Positions 16,752-25,079 of a stretch of 64,000 nt of DNA are shown here, in pieces (the stretch's first letter is position 1; each line of letters opens with the position of its first letter). This stretch comes from Atopobiaceae bacterium (lineage in GTDB: Bacteria; Actinomycetota; Coriobacteriia; Coriobacteriales; Atopobiaceae), in assembly GCA_022483015.1 (NCBI GenBank), contig JAKVOB010000001.1, positions 682,001 to 746,000 of the forward strand. The letters run 5' to 3'. The notes below the pieces were generated by a model that did not search any database, was not told the origin of the DNA, and saw nothing but the letters and a program-made list of their open reading frames with translations. A program made the position numbers and the translations under genes.

Positions 16752-17644
16752 TGGGCATGCCAGAGGATCATCGCGAGGTCCCCGAGATGCTGTCGGCCCT
16801 TCGCGCCGCCTGGTCGGCGGTGCCGCACGAGGCCCCGCGTATCGGAGGCAAGCCGGCTGCGGCCATGCTCGTCCTCTTGCTCGGATATCGAGGGGCTGGC
16901 TTTGCGGGTTATGCCGAGCAGCCTGGACAGCGCACGGTGGCCGGTCAGCTCAGGCAGGCGCTCGAGACCTATCTACGTCGTCCCGTCGACATCACGTGCG
17001 CTGGGCGCACGGATGCTGGCGTCCATGCGCTCGCACAGTATGTGAGCCTGCCTGTCACGGAGGCCGAGCTCGGCATCCAGGGCAGGAGCCTGCTCCGTGG
17101 GCTCACGGCGCTCACCCCCGACGACCTGTCCGTCATGCGGGCCTATCGCGCCGAGGTCGGCTTCTCCGCACGATTCGACGCGCTCTCGAGGACATACCGA
17201 TACCGCATCAGCGCCGGCCCGTCCCGCCCGGTGCTCGCCTGGGACCATGCCTGGTGGCTCAAGGGGAGGCTTGACGTCGATGCCATGGCGCGGGCCTCAA
17301 AGGTGCTCGTGGGCGAGCATGACTTCGCGAGCTTCTGCAAGACGTCCTCCGCGTTAGGCCGTCCGACCTGCCGGTATGTCAGCGACCTGTCGGTGGGAGA
17401 GGTCGACGAGTGCGGCGAGCGCCTCATCGCGATCGACGTCTGCGGCAATGCCTTCCTCCATTCCATGGTGCGCACCATCGCGGGCACGCTCGTCGAGGTG
17501 GGCTCCGGCCGCCGATCGGTCGAGTGGGTCTCCGAGGCGCTCGCGGCCTGCGACCGCCGCGCTGCGGGTCCCTGCGCCCCGGCCCGCGGGCTCACCTTCG
17601 TCGCGGTGGACTATCCCTCGGACTCGCTCGTTCCCTGGAAGTAG
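16751..17644 (+). CDS. truA: tRNA pseudouridine(38-40) synthase TruA
   Basis: TruA makes pseudouridine at positions 38-40 of tRNA anticodon stems. The catalytic Asp is in CAGRTDAGVHALAQY; other landmarks are YRGAGFAGYAEQPGQRT, RTYRYRI, and FLHSMVRTIAGTLVEVG near the end. At 297 residues it has about 38 extra N-terminal residues compared with E. coli TruA. The start at 16751 (overlapping the ecfT stop) is uncertain; ATG 16865, giving MLVLLLGYRG, would match the usual length. TruA genes often follow ecfAAT in Gram-positive genomes. Confidence 0.93.
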   Translation: MGMPEDHREVPEMLSALRAAWSAVPHEAPRIGGKPAAAMLVLLLGYRGAGFAGYAEQPGQRTVAGQLRQALETYLRRPVDITCAGRTDAGVHALAQYVSLPVTEAELGIQGRSLLRGLTALTPDDLSVMRAYRAEVGFSARFDALSRTYRYRISAGPSRPVLAWDHAWWLKGRLDVDAMARASKVLVGEHDFASFCKTSSALGRPTCRYVSDLSVGEVDECGERLIAIDVCGNAFLHSMVRTIAGTLVEVGSGRRSVEWVSEALAACDRRAAGPCAPARGLTFVAVDYPSDSLVPWK

Positions 17645-17653
17645 GCATATCCC

Positions 17654-18631
17654 ATGGACATCATCATCGACGCCCTTTCCGACGGCGTCATAGACACGCT
17701 CAAGCTCGTTCCCTTCCTCCTCGCGACCTATGTGGTCATGGAGCTGCTGGAGCATGGCGCATCTGCTGCCAGCGAGCGCTTCGTGCGTGATGCGGGCCAT
17801 GCCGGCCCTGTGGTGGGAGCCGTCCTCGGTGCCCTGCCGCAATGCGGGTTCTCGGCCATGGCAGCGACGCTCTATGCCGGTCGCGTGGTCACGTTGGGCA
17901 CGCTGCTGGCCGTGTTCCTCTCGACCAGTGACGAGATGCTGCCTGTCTTCATCGCCAGCCAGGCCCCACTCTCGACGATGGCGGCCATCCTGGGGTCGAA
18001 GGTCGCGCTGGGCCTCGTGGCGGGCCTCGCGATTGATGCGGTGCTCCGCGCGCTCCATCGGGCGGGGGATGGGCACATCCACATCCATGAGCTCTGCGAG
18101 CGTGCGCACTGCCACTGCGAGGAGGAGGACGAGAAGGGCCATGGGGCTGACGAGGACGCGTCGGAAGGCGACGCCACCTCGTGTGGGACCTGCGTCCATG
18201 ACGGCCACGAGCATGGGTCCTCGCATGTCCGTGCATGGTCGGTCGTGAGGAGCGCCCTCGTGCACACCTTGCAGGTGAGCTTCTTCATCCTGCTGGTGAG
18301 CGTCGCACTCGACATCGTGATCTCGCTCGTGGGGACGGATGCCTTCGCGGCCGTGGCAGCCCAGCATCCCGTCCGCGCCACGCTCCTTGCGGGGCTGGTC
18401 GGGCTCATTCCCAACTGTGGGGCCTCTGTCGCCATATCGGAGCTCTATCTCACGGGCTCCTTGGGGGCCGGGGCCATGTTCGCGGGGCTGTCGGTCTCTG
18501 GTGGCGTGGGCCTGCTCGTCCTGTTCCGCACCAACTCGAGCGCGCGCGAGAACCTGCTCATCATGGTCCTGCTCTATGCTATCGGTGTCACGGCGGGCCT
18601 CCTGGTGGGGGCCCTGGGCATCACCTTCTAG
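17654..18631 (+). CDS. putative 10-TM heavy-metal exporter (ArsP_2-like)
   Basis: The 325-residue membrane protein has two hydrophobic halves, each with a polar motif in a membrane segment (GALPQCGFSAMAATLYAGR at about residues 58-76, and GLIPNCGASVAISELYLTG at about 252-270), so it looks like an inverted or duplicated repeat with P-x-CG. Between the halves is a loop rich in His, Cys and acidic residues (GHIHIHELCERAHCHCEEED, then CGTCVHDGHEHG) that could bind a metal. This fits the family of putative 10-TM heavy-metal or manganese exporters; the substrate is not known. The preceding truA is 9 nt away. Confidence 0.72.
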   Translation: MDIIIDALSDGVIDTLKLVPFLLATYVVMELLEHGASAASERFVRDAGHAGPVVGAVLGALPQCGFSAMAATLYAGRVVTLGTLLAVFLSTSDEMLPVFIASQAPLSTMAAILGSKVALGLVAGLAIDAVLRALHRAGDGHIHIHELCERAHCHCEEEDEKGHGADEDASEGDATSCGTCVHDGHEHGSSHVRAWSVVRSALVHTLQVSFFILLVSVALDIVISLVGTDAFAAVAAQHPVRATLLAGLVGLIPNCGASVAISELYLTGSLGAGAMFAGLSVSGGVGLLVLFRTNSSARENLLIMVLLYAIGVTAGLLVGALGITF

Positions 18632-18642
18632 GGTGGTCGGGG

Positions 18643-19416
18643 ATGTTGAAGGGGCGCAAGGCGATGGGTCGCGAACGCTATCAGAGGCCTGACGACCCGC
18701 GGGGCTCCTCGGGGCACCGTACGGTAGGTGCCGTCGTCGTGCTCCTGGTGCTCGTCATAGGCGGCATCCTCGGGGGTCTCTGGCTGTGGGACAAGGCCAA
18801 CGATGACTCCAAGGTCGGGAGCCATGACCTCGCCCAGGCGGCGACGGCGAGCGCGACGGCGGCGACGGCCCCGTCGGGCACGCACCTCTCGACCGACGCA
18901 TTCTCCAACCTCCTCGTCCTCACGGTGGATGACACCTCTGCAGGGAACCCCTCCCTCCAGGGGGCCTATCTCCTCGTCCTGGACACGACCGCTTCGAAGG
19001 GCACGCTCGTCACCCTGCCGACCGCCATGTCCGTCGATGCGGGCTCAGGAGGGCAGACCCTGGCGCAGCTCTTCTCGTCCGAGGGTTCCGCCTCATGCGT
19101 GGTGCCCCTCGCCGAGGCGACGTCCGTGTCGGTCTCACATGTGGTCGAGATGGACGTGTCGAGCTGGGACACGCTATGGGGGATGCTCAAGGACGGGGCC
19201 TCGGCATCCGACCTCATGTCGCAGGCGACGGGCCTCGTCTCCTCGATGCGCACGGACATGGACGCGACGTCGCTGCTCTCGTACATGCAGGAGGTCAGGG
19301 GCGTCGGGAGGGCGAACCTGTCCGAGGATGACCTCACGTCCTCCGGGGGCTCGACCGCGAACGTCGATGCCACGCAGCTCGGCATGGCGGTGGGGACGCT
19401 CGTCGCGGACGAGTGA
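18643..19416 (+). CDS. membrane-anchored protein with degenerate LCP (LytR-CpsA-Psr)-like domain
   Basis: A 257-residue protein with a basic N-terminus, one membrane segment (VGAVVVLLVLVIGGILGGLW, residues about 26-45) and an extracytoplasmic domain. NLLVLTVDD, LLVLDTTASKGTLVTLPTAM and SVSHVVEMDVSSW follow the layout of LCP domains that attach polymers to peptidoglycan. The Arg-Asp pair expected after the proline (LP-TAM here, usually IPRD) is missing, so catalysis is doubtful. It starts at ATG 18643, shortly after the exporter gene. It could be a regulatory or sensory relative. Confidence 0.5.
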   Translation: MLKGRKAMGRERYQRPDDPRGSSGHRTVGAVVVLLVLVIGGILGGLWLWDKANDDSKVGSHDLAQAATASATAATAPSGTHLSTDAFSNLLVLTVDDTSAGNPSLQGAYLLVLDTTASKGTLVTLPTAMSVDAGSGGQTLAQLFSSEGSASCVVPLAEATSVSVSHVVEMDVSSWDTLWGMLKDGASASDLMSQATGLVSSMRTDMDATSLLSYMQEVRGVGRANLSEDDLTSSGGSTANVDATQLGMAVGTLVADE

Positions 19417-19561
19417 GCCGCTCGGTCCCGTCGGCCTTGGCTCGCGTGCGGATTTCTCCTGGAATCAGGCAGGCATCACGCTTGCTGCAACCGTTCCCCC
19501 CTGCCGTGCTGATACCCTTTCCACTGATGGCATCAATGGCTGACGGTAGGAGGGCTGCTCC

Positions 19562-20641
19562 TTGTCTCGTGTCTCTACGCACACCCCTCGGGTCACGGTC
19601 ATCATGCCCGTCTATAACGTCGACCGCTACGTCGGTCGCGCCATCGAGAGCATCCAGAACCAGACCCTTTCCGACTTCGAGCTCCTCGTGGTCGATGACG
19701 GGTCCACCGACCGCAGCGGCGAGGTGGCAGACCGAATCGCCGAGCAGGACATCCGTATCGACGTCATCCATACCGAGAACCAGGGCGCCGCTCGCGCCCG
19801 TAACGTCGCGCTCGACCGGGCCCGCGGCACGTATGTCGCCTTCATCGACGGCGATGACTGGCTCGACCCAGGCGCCTTGGCCGAGCTCGTCTCGATAGCC
19901 GACACCAACGACCTCGAGCTCGTGGTCGCGGGCTTCTTCATCGAGACCTTCTATGGCAACGGTGACCAGCATACGACCGAGGTCAAGTCCCAGCCGTCGC
20001 AGGTCTTCTCGACGCAGCAGGAGTTCCGCACGCAGGCCTGGCGCCTGTTCGACCAGAACCTCCTATATCCGCCCTGGAACAAGCTCTACCTGCGCAGCCG
20101 CATCGAGGAGCTTGGGCTCCGATTCAAGCCGACCTTCTGGGACGACTTCCCCTTCGTCCTCGACTTCATCCGAGATGTGAGTCGGGTGGGGGTCACCGAG
20201 AAGCCGTACTACCATTTCATCCGACTCAGGGCCGAGAGCGAGACGAGCCGCTGGCGCGACAACATGTACGAGAAGCGCGAGGAGGAGCACGGCTGGATGC
20301 TCGACCTCTACGAGCACTGGGGGCTCTCTGGTGACCCTGCGAGCATGGAGGTCGTGCAGCGACGTTACATCGAGCGCCTCGTGGGGTGCATAGAGAACGT
20401 CTGCGAGCCGAGCTGCACGCTCAGCACCACCGAGAAGCGCGCGCTCATCGCCAAGATGATCTCGACCGATCGCGCCCAGCTCGCGGTGGAGGTCGCCCAT
20501 CCCCAGTCCAAGATGATGAGTGCGATGCTCGTACCGATACGTCGCAAGGACGCCGCGATGGCCCTCACGGAGGGCCAGGTCATCTCATACGTCAAGCGTC
20601 ATAACACGAAGCTCTTCGCCACGCTCAAGGCCAATCGCTAG
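19562..20641 (+). CDS. glycosyltransferase family 2 protein
   Basis: A 359-residue GT-A fold enzyme. The N-terminal half is canonical: VTVIMPVYNVDRYVGRAIES, LLVVDDGSTDRSGEVADR, NQGAARARNVALDRARG and the metal-binding FIDGDDWLDP. The C-terminal part (from about residue 220) is charged and not recognised. It probably transfers a sugar to a cell-surface glycan or teichoic-type polymer. It starts at TTG 19562 with AGGAGG upstream. Its stop codon overlaps the convergent GH13 stop within the same CTAG. Confidence 0.85.
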   Translation: MSRVSTHTPRVTVIMPVYNVDRYVGRAIESIQNQTLSDFELLVVDDGSTDRSGEVADRIAEQDIRIDVIHTENQGAARARNVALDRARGTYVAFIDGDDWLDPGALAELVSIADTNDLELVVAGFFIETFYGNGDQHTTEVKSQPSQVFSTQQEFRTQAWRLFDQNLLYPPWNKLYLRSRIEELGLRFKPTFWDDFPFVLDFIRDVSRVGVTEKPYYHFIRLRAESETSRWRDNMYEKREEEHGWMLDLYEHWGLSGDPASMEVVQRRYIERLVGCIENVCEPSCTLSTTEKRALIAKMISTDRAQLAVEVAHPQSKMMSAMLVPIRRKDAAMALTEGQVISYVKRHNTKLFATLKANR

Positions 20642-22476
20642 CGGTCGGCCTCGTCGCCGGTCATGACCCAGGCGCATGCGTCCTGGCAGAGCCGTCCCTC
20701 CTCGTCGAGTGGGGCGGAGGTGAGGAGTACCCTCCCCTCCGGGAGCGTGCATGGCTGCCTGCCGAAGTTCGCGAGGCAGGCCCAGCCGTTCGCACGTCGG
20801 TAGGCGATGACGCCGCCCTCGAGACCTTCCGCGCCGTCGGGGGCACCTGACGGCGCATCCTCATCGAGCCACTGGAAGTCGTTCATCCGGGCGAGGTCGT
20901 CCGTGGGGTTCCTGAGGGTGTGACGCAGGCGGAGCGCCTCGCGATAGAAGGCGAGTGTCGAGCTCTCGTCAGACGACTCGACGTCGACGGCGTCCCCGCC
21001 GAACCAGGACGGCTGGGGGAGGTGCGGGCCAGTGGCCTCTCGACCGTCCTGCGCCGTCCGAGGGGAGAACCCGAAACTGCCTCCGAGGCCGAACTCGTCG
21101 TCCGCATGTGCCAGGCAGGGGGCGTCCGAGGACGTCCACGGAAGCGGGACCCGGCATCCGTCACGTCCCTTGAAGGTCGCGGCCTGTACGGAGCAGGTGG
21201 CGGTGGGGTCCTCGAGGCAGTCCCAGGGCAGGTCGGCGACCTCGAAGAGGCCGAGCTCCTCTCCCTGCCAGAGGTAGGCCGAGCCCGGGAGTGCCAGCTC
21301 GAGGAGGAGTGCCGCACGTGCCCTCCTGAGCCCGAGTGCGCGATCCTCGTGGTAGCTCCTGCCGTCGCGCGTGAGCCAGTCCTTCGCAAGCTGATGGAAG
21401 GCGGTCCCCTCGACCTGGGGGAGGGCATAGCGCGAGGTGGCCCTCACCATGTCATGGTTGGAGAGGACCCAGGTGGATGTGGAACCTGCCCTCCTGCCGC
21501 TGGCGACGCCCGCCTCGATGGCGTCATGGAGCCCATCGCGGCTCCAGAGGCTCTTCGCGAAGTCGAAGTTGAACACCTGGCCGAGCTCGTCGGTGCTGGC
21601 GTAGAGGTACTGACGCTCCGGCTCGACCCATGCCTCGCCCACGGCGAACCGGCGGGGCTCGTACTCGTCCAGGACGCGTCTCCAGGAACGGTAGATGTCA
21701 TGCAGCTCGTTACGGTCGTAGAGCGGGTGGCTCCCATCGATGGGAAGCCATGACTCCCCGACCGCGTCCCAGCGGTCGAGCTCCTCGACGGGACGGTCGA
21801 GGTCCTTCGCGAGACCATGTGCCACGTCCACGCGGAACCCATCCGTCCCGTGGTCGCACCAGAAGCGCAAGGTCCTCTCGAAGTCGGCGCGCACCTCGGC
21901 GTTGTCCCAGTTGAGGTCTGGCTGCTGCCAAGCGAACAGGTGCAGGTACCACTGGCCGTCGGGGGTGCCGTCGGACATGGTCTCGGGCATGCGTTCCCAG
22001 GTCGATCCCCCGAAGTGCGAGGTCCAGGTGGTCGGGGGCTCCTCCCCGTGTTCCCCGAGACCGTCACGGAAGAGGTAACGGTCCCTTGCGGGCGAGCCCG
22101 GGGGAGAGGCGATGGCCTCCCTGAACCAGGGGTGGAGGCGTGAGGTGTGGTTGGGCACGAGGTCGACCACGACGCGGAGGCCTCGCGCATGGGCTGCTGC
22201 CGTGAGGGCATCGAAGTCGTCGATGGTCCCCAGGCGTGGGTCGATGGCCCGATAGTCCTCGACGTCATAGCCGCCGTCTGCGAGCTCGCTCGGATAGAAG
22301 GGGGTGAGCCAGAGGGCGTCGACCCCCAGGTCTGCGAGGTAGTCGATCTTCGAGGTGATCCCGGCGAGGTCGCCGATGCCGTCGCCGTCGGAATCCTTGA
22401 ACGACCGGGGGTAGACCTCGTACACGACCGCCTGGGCCCACCAGTTCTCGTCGGTGGCCTGTCCCATGGAATCCAT
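20638..22476 (-). CDS. GH13 alpha-glucosidase (oligo-1,6-glucosidase / trehalose- or sucrose-type)
   Basis: A 612-residue family 13 glycoside hydrolase. Conserved regions in order: WWAQAVVYEVYPRSFKDSDG at the start, VVVDLVPNHTS, GFRVDVAH (nucleophile Asp), FAVGEAWVEPE (acid/base Glu) and VLSNHDMVR (third catalytic Asp). It would release glucose from short alpha-glucosides in the cytoplasm (no signal peptide). An AAAGGAG ribosome-binding site lies 6 nt before the ATG. It is divergent from the sugar ABC operon, with which it shares operator-like palindromes. Exact substrate cannot be told from sequence; the TreR-like regulator nearby favours trehalose or a related alpha-glucoside. Confidence 0.9.
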   Translation of the reverse strand: MDSMGQATDENWWAQAVVYEVYPRSFKDSDGDGIGDLAGITSKIDYLADLGVDALWLTPFYPSELADGGYDVEDYRAIDPRLGTIDDFDALTAAAHARGLRVVVDLVPNHTSRLHPWFREAIASPPGSPARDRYLFRDGLGEHGEEPPTTWTSHFGGSTWERMPETMSDGTPDGQWYLHLFAWQQPDLNWDNAEVRADFERTLRFWCDHGTDGFRVDVAHGLAKDLDRPVEELDRWDAVGESWLPIDGSHPLYDRNELHDIYRSWRRVLDEYEPRRFAVGEAWVEPERQYLYASTDELGQVFNFDFAKSLWSRDGLHDAIEAGVASGRRAGSTSTWVLSNHDMVRATSRYALPQVEGTAFHQLAKDWLTRDGRSYHEDRALGLRRARAALLLELALPGSAYLWQGEELGLFEVADLPWDCLEDPTATCSVQAATFKGRDGCRVPLPWTSSDAPCLAHADDEFGLGGSFGFSPRTAQDGREATGPHLPQPSWFGGDAVDVESSDESSTLAFYREALRLRHTLRNPTDDLARMNDFQWLDEDAPSGAPDGAEGLEGGVIAYRRANGWACLANFGRQPCTLPEGRVLLTSAPLDEEGRLCQDACAWVMTGDEADR

Positions 22477-22503
22477 GGCGCTCCTTTCTGCATGCTCGTA
22501 AGA

Positions 22504-22513
22504 GGTTCAAACA
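22504..22513. promoter_or_regulatory. operator-like palindrome (site 1) near the GH13 transcription start
   Basis: GGTTCAAACA carries the GTT-N2-AAC palindrome core found three times in this divergent region and once before the PTS gene. It lies about 20 bp downstream of the candidate -10 for the GH13 gene on the minus strand, a position suited to repression. The bound protein is unknown; the GntR regulator at 27374 is the nearest candidate. Confidence 0.5.
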
Positions 22514-22532
22514 AATAACGTCGATATTCTTA

Positions 22533-22558
22533 TCATAGATGAGGCGTCCATCCGTCAA
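22533..22558 (-). promoter_or_regulatory. candidate promoter for the GH13 gene
   Basis: On the minus strand, TTGACG (22558-22553) is followed after 15 bp by TATGAT, or after 17 bp by TGATAA. This gives a plausible -35/-10 pair within an AT-rich stretch. The GH13 start codon is about 55 nt downstream, and operator site 1 sits in the early transcribed region. Confidence 0.5.
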
Positions 22559-22661
22559 GAACTCAAAGTTTTACCTACTAATTTCTGAGATTTAAATGGA
22601 CAGCTCGTTTACCAGGTGCAATACCGCTCGTTGTCAAAATCCTACCATTGAGCCGAAAACA

Positions 22662-22671
22662 TGTTCAAACA
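22662..22671. promoter_or_regulatory. operator-like palindrome (site 2) before the sugar ABC operon
   Basis: TGTTCAAACA is a TGTT-CA-AACA palindrome. It is identical, in reverse orientation, to the site before the PTS gene at 46995-47004. It lies in the 320-nt intergenic region upstream of the binding-protein gene; site 3 starts 35 bp further on. The rest of the region (22560-22660) is AT-rich and holds no gene. Confidence 0.55.
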
Positions 22672-22696
22672 AATTACGCATGACTTAGAGTGTAGA

Positions 22697-22706
22697 CGTT
22701 CAAACA
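22697..22706. promoter_or_regulatory. operator-like palindrome (site 3) before the sugar ABC operon
   Basis: CGTTCAAACA repeats the GTT-CA-AAC core, 35 bp after site 2. The two sites flank a weak -10-like TAGAGT (22686-22691), so a dimeric repressor bound here could block the ABC operon promoter. No definite -35 box was identified. Confidence 0.5.
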
Positions 22707-22796
22707 ACAGAGTCAACGAGGAGCGCGCTCCTCAGAGGACAGGAATCAGGGTGGGGCCACAGGTCCTGCCTAGGCGGTATCAACAGGGAGGAAGAC

Positions 22797-24134
22797 ATGG
22801 GCGCTAACGGATTGAACCAGAGCATGAGCAGGAAGCAGTTCGTGATGCTGGGAGGTGCCGTCCTCGCGGGGCTCGGCCTCAGCGCATGTGGCGGCTCCGG
22901 CTCCTCGACGAGCTCGAGCACGACAAGCTCCACCACGGCCGCGGCCACGGGAACGGTCTACTACCTCAACTTCAAGCCGGAGGCCGACGAGCAGTGGCAG
23001 GCGCTCGCGAAGACCTATACCGACCAGACGGGCGTCGAGGTCAAGGTCGTCACCGCAGCCTCCGGAACCTATGAGGAGAAGCTCAAGAGCGAGATGTCCA
23101 AGAGCTCTGCGCCGACGCTCTTCCAGGTCAGCGGCTATGTCGGACTCGAGAACTGGAAGGAGTACTGCGCCGACCTCTCGGGCACCGACATCTACAACCA
23201 GCTCACCGACACCAACCTGGTGCTCAAGGAGGACTCGAAGGTCGACGCCATCGGCTACGTCGAGGAGTACTTCGGCATCATCTACAACAAGACCCTGCTC
23301 ACGAAGGCGGGCTACTCCGAGTCCGACATCACGAGCTTCGCCACGCTCAAGAAGGTCTGCGACGACATCCAGGCCCGCAAGGACGAGCTCGGCGTGAAGG
23401 GTGCCTTCACGAGTGCCGGCATGGACTCGAGCTCGAGCTGGCGCTATACCAACCACCTCGCTGACATTCCCCTGTACTACGAGTTCAAGGAGGACAACGT
23501 CACCAACCCCGATTCGATCAAGGGCACCTACCTCCCCAACTACAAGGACATCTTCGACCTCTACATCACGGACAGCACCTGCGACAAGGCGTCCCTCTCG
23601 GCCAAGACCGCTGATGACGCCACGAGCGAGTTCGTGAACGGCGAGGCCGTCTTCTATCAGAACGGCACCTGGGCCTATGACGACATCAAGGCCCTCGGCG
23701 ACGACACCTTCGGTCTCCTCCCCATCTACATCGGCGTGACCGGCGAGGAGAAGCAGGGCATCTGCGCGGGTACCGAGAACTACTGGTGCGTCAACACCGA
23801 GGCCTCCGAGGATGACCAGAAGGCAACGCTCGACTTCATGAACTGGGTCGTCACCTCTGACGAGGGCACCAAGTCGCTCGCCGACGACATGGGATTCAAC
23901 TGCCCGTTCAAGAGTGCGAAGGCGGCCTCGAACCCGCTCGTCAAGATCGCGAACACGGTGAACTCCTCCAAGACCCCCGTCTCGTGGGCATTCTCCGTCC
24001 AGCCGGGCGACGAGTACCGCAAGACCCTCGCCAACGCGCTCACTGCGTATGCCGCAGGTGGCACATGGGATGACGTCAAGGTCGCCTTCGTGGACGACTG
24101 GGCGACCGAGAAGGCGGCCTCTGCGTCCGCATAG
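22797..24134 (+). CDS. sugar ABC transporter substrate-binding lipoprotein
   Basis: A 445-residue family 1 extracellular solute-binding protein. The signal peptide ends in lipobox GLSAC with the lipidated Cys at residue 31, followed by a Ser/Thr linker. The mature part has the usual carbohydrate-binding layout (YYLNFKPEADEQWQALAKTY near the start, FVNGEAVFYQNGTWAYDDIK in the middle, MNWVVTSDEGTKSLADDMG near the end). It captures a sugar outside the membrane for the two permeases that follow. A GGGAGGA ribosome-binding site precedes ATG 22797. The GH13 enzyme and GntR regulator point to an alpha-glucoside. Confidence 0.92.
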   Translation: MGANGLNQSMSRKQFVMLGGAVLAGLGLSACGGSGSSTSSSTTSSTTAAATGTVYYLNFKPEADEQWQALAKTYTDQTGVEVKVVTAASGTYEEKLKSEMSKSSAPTLFQVSGYVGLENWKEYCADLSGTDIYNQLTDTNLVLKEDSKVDAIGYVEEYFGIIYNKTLLTKAGYSESDITSFATLKKVCDDIQARKDELGVKGAFTSAGMDSSSSWRYTNHLADIPLYYEFKEDNVTNPDSIKGTYLPNYKDIFDLYITDSTCDKASLSAKTADDATSEFVNGEAVFYQNGTWAYDDIKALGDDTFGLLPIYIGVTGEEKQGICAGTENYWCVNTEASEDDQKATLDFMNWVVTSDEGTKSLADDMGFNCPFKSAKAASNPLVKIANTVNSSKTPVSWAFSVQPGDEYRKTLANALTAYAAGGTWDDVKVAFVDDWATEKAASASA

Positions 24135-24171
24135 GGCCTGGGGAACCGCATCTCATCCATGTCATGAGAGG

Positions 24172-24207
24172 GGAGGGGCGCAGCGTGCACGTCGTCTGCG
24201 CCCCTCC
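24172..24207 (+). other. intercistronic stem-loop after the binding-protein gene
   Basis: GGAGGGGCGCAG (24172-24183) pairs perfectly with CTGCGCCCCTCC (24196-24207), a 12-bp stem, followed by TTCC. Such a structure between the binding-protein and permease genes usually stabilises the upstream mRNA or partly terminates transcription, so the binding protein is made in excess. Confidence 0.65.
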
Positions 24208-24224
24208 TTCCGGAAGGAGACCAA

Positions 24225-25079
24225 ATGTCCAAGGTGCTGAAGAAATGGTGGCCGCTCTTCGTGCTTCCGACCGCCCTGTCGTTCGTCTTCGGGTTCGTGA
24301 TTCCGTTCGTCCAGGGGACGTACCTCTCGTTCTGCCAGTTCAAGGTCATCAGCGACACGACGTTCGTGGGGCTGCGCAACTACGTTGACGCCCTCTCCGA
24401 CTCGCAGTTCATGAGCTCGTTCGGCTTCACGGCGCTGTTCGCCGTGACGGTGACGGTGCTCGTGAACGTGTTCGCCCTCGCCATCGCGCTCGCCCTCACG
24501 CGCAACCGTCTCAGGGGAACGAACGCCTACCGCACGGTGTTCTTCATGCCCAACCTCATCGGTGGCATCGTGCTCGGCTACATCTGGCAGATCCTCATCA
24601 ACTGCGTCCTGTCCAACGTGGGCGCGGACCTCCTCGCGCTCAACACGGTGGCCGGCTATTGGGGCCTCGTGCTGCTCACGCTCTGGCAGCAGGTCGGCTA
24701 CATGATGATCATCTACATCGCTGGCCTGCAGTCGATCCCGACCGACTATATCGAGGCCGCAAAGGTGGATGGTGCCAACGCCTGGAAGACGCTCTGGAAG
24801 GTCAAGATCCCCAACCTGATGCCCACGATCACCATCTGCCTGTTCCTCACCATCACGAACGCCTTCAAGCTCTTCGACCAGAACCTCGCGCTCACGGGAG
24901 GTGACCCCAACCACTCCACCGAGATGCTGGCACTCAACATCTACAACACGTTCTACTCGCGCGTCGGGGCCAAGTGGATGGGCATCGGCCAGGCCAAGGC
25001 GGTCATCTTCTGCATCCTGGTCGTCGCGATCTCGCTCATCCAGCTCAGGGCGACGAAGTCCAAGGAGGTGCAGCAGTAA
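24225..25079 (+). CDS. sugar ABC transporter permease (MalF-type)
   Basis: The 284-residue inner permease has six predicted membrane segments and the ATPase-contacting EAA loop (YIEAAKVDGANAWKTLWKVK, residues about 177-196). It starts with FVLPTALSFVFGFVIPFVQG, typical of MalF/UgpA-type sugar permeases. An AAGGAG ribosome-binding site precedes it. The stop overlaps the next permease start (TAATG), so the two subunits are coupled. Confidence 0.92.
   Translation: MSKVLKKWWPLFVLPTALSFVFGFVIPFVQGTYLSFCQFKVISDTTFVGLRNYVDALSDSQFMSSFGFTALFAVTVTVLVNVFALAIALALTRNRLRGTNAYRTVFFMPNLIGGIVLGYIWQILINCVLSNVGADLLALNTVAGYWGLVLLTLWQQVGYMMIIYIAGLQSIPTDYIEAAKVDGANAWKTLWKVKIPNLMPTITICLFLTITNAFKLFDQNLALTGGDPNHSTEMLALNIYNTFYSRVGAKWMGIGQAKAVIFCILVVAISLIQLRATKSKEVQQ

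Noticed and set aside
18235-18642. Longer N-terminus for the LCP-like protein, starting at 18235
   Set aside because: The extension overlaps the exporter gene in another frame, and its Arg/His/Gly-rich sequence has no homology; ATG 18643 directly precedes the membrane anchor.
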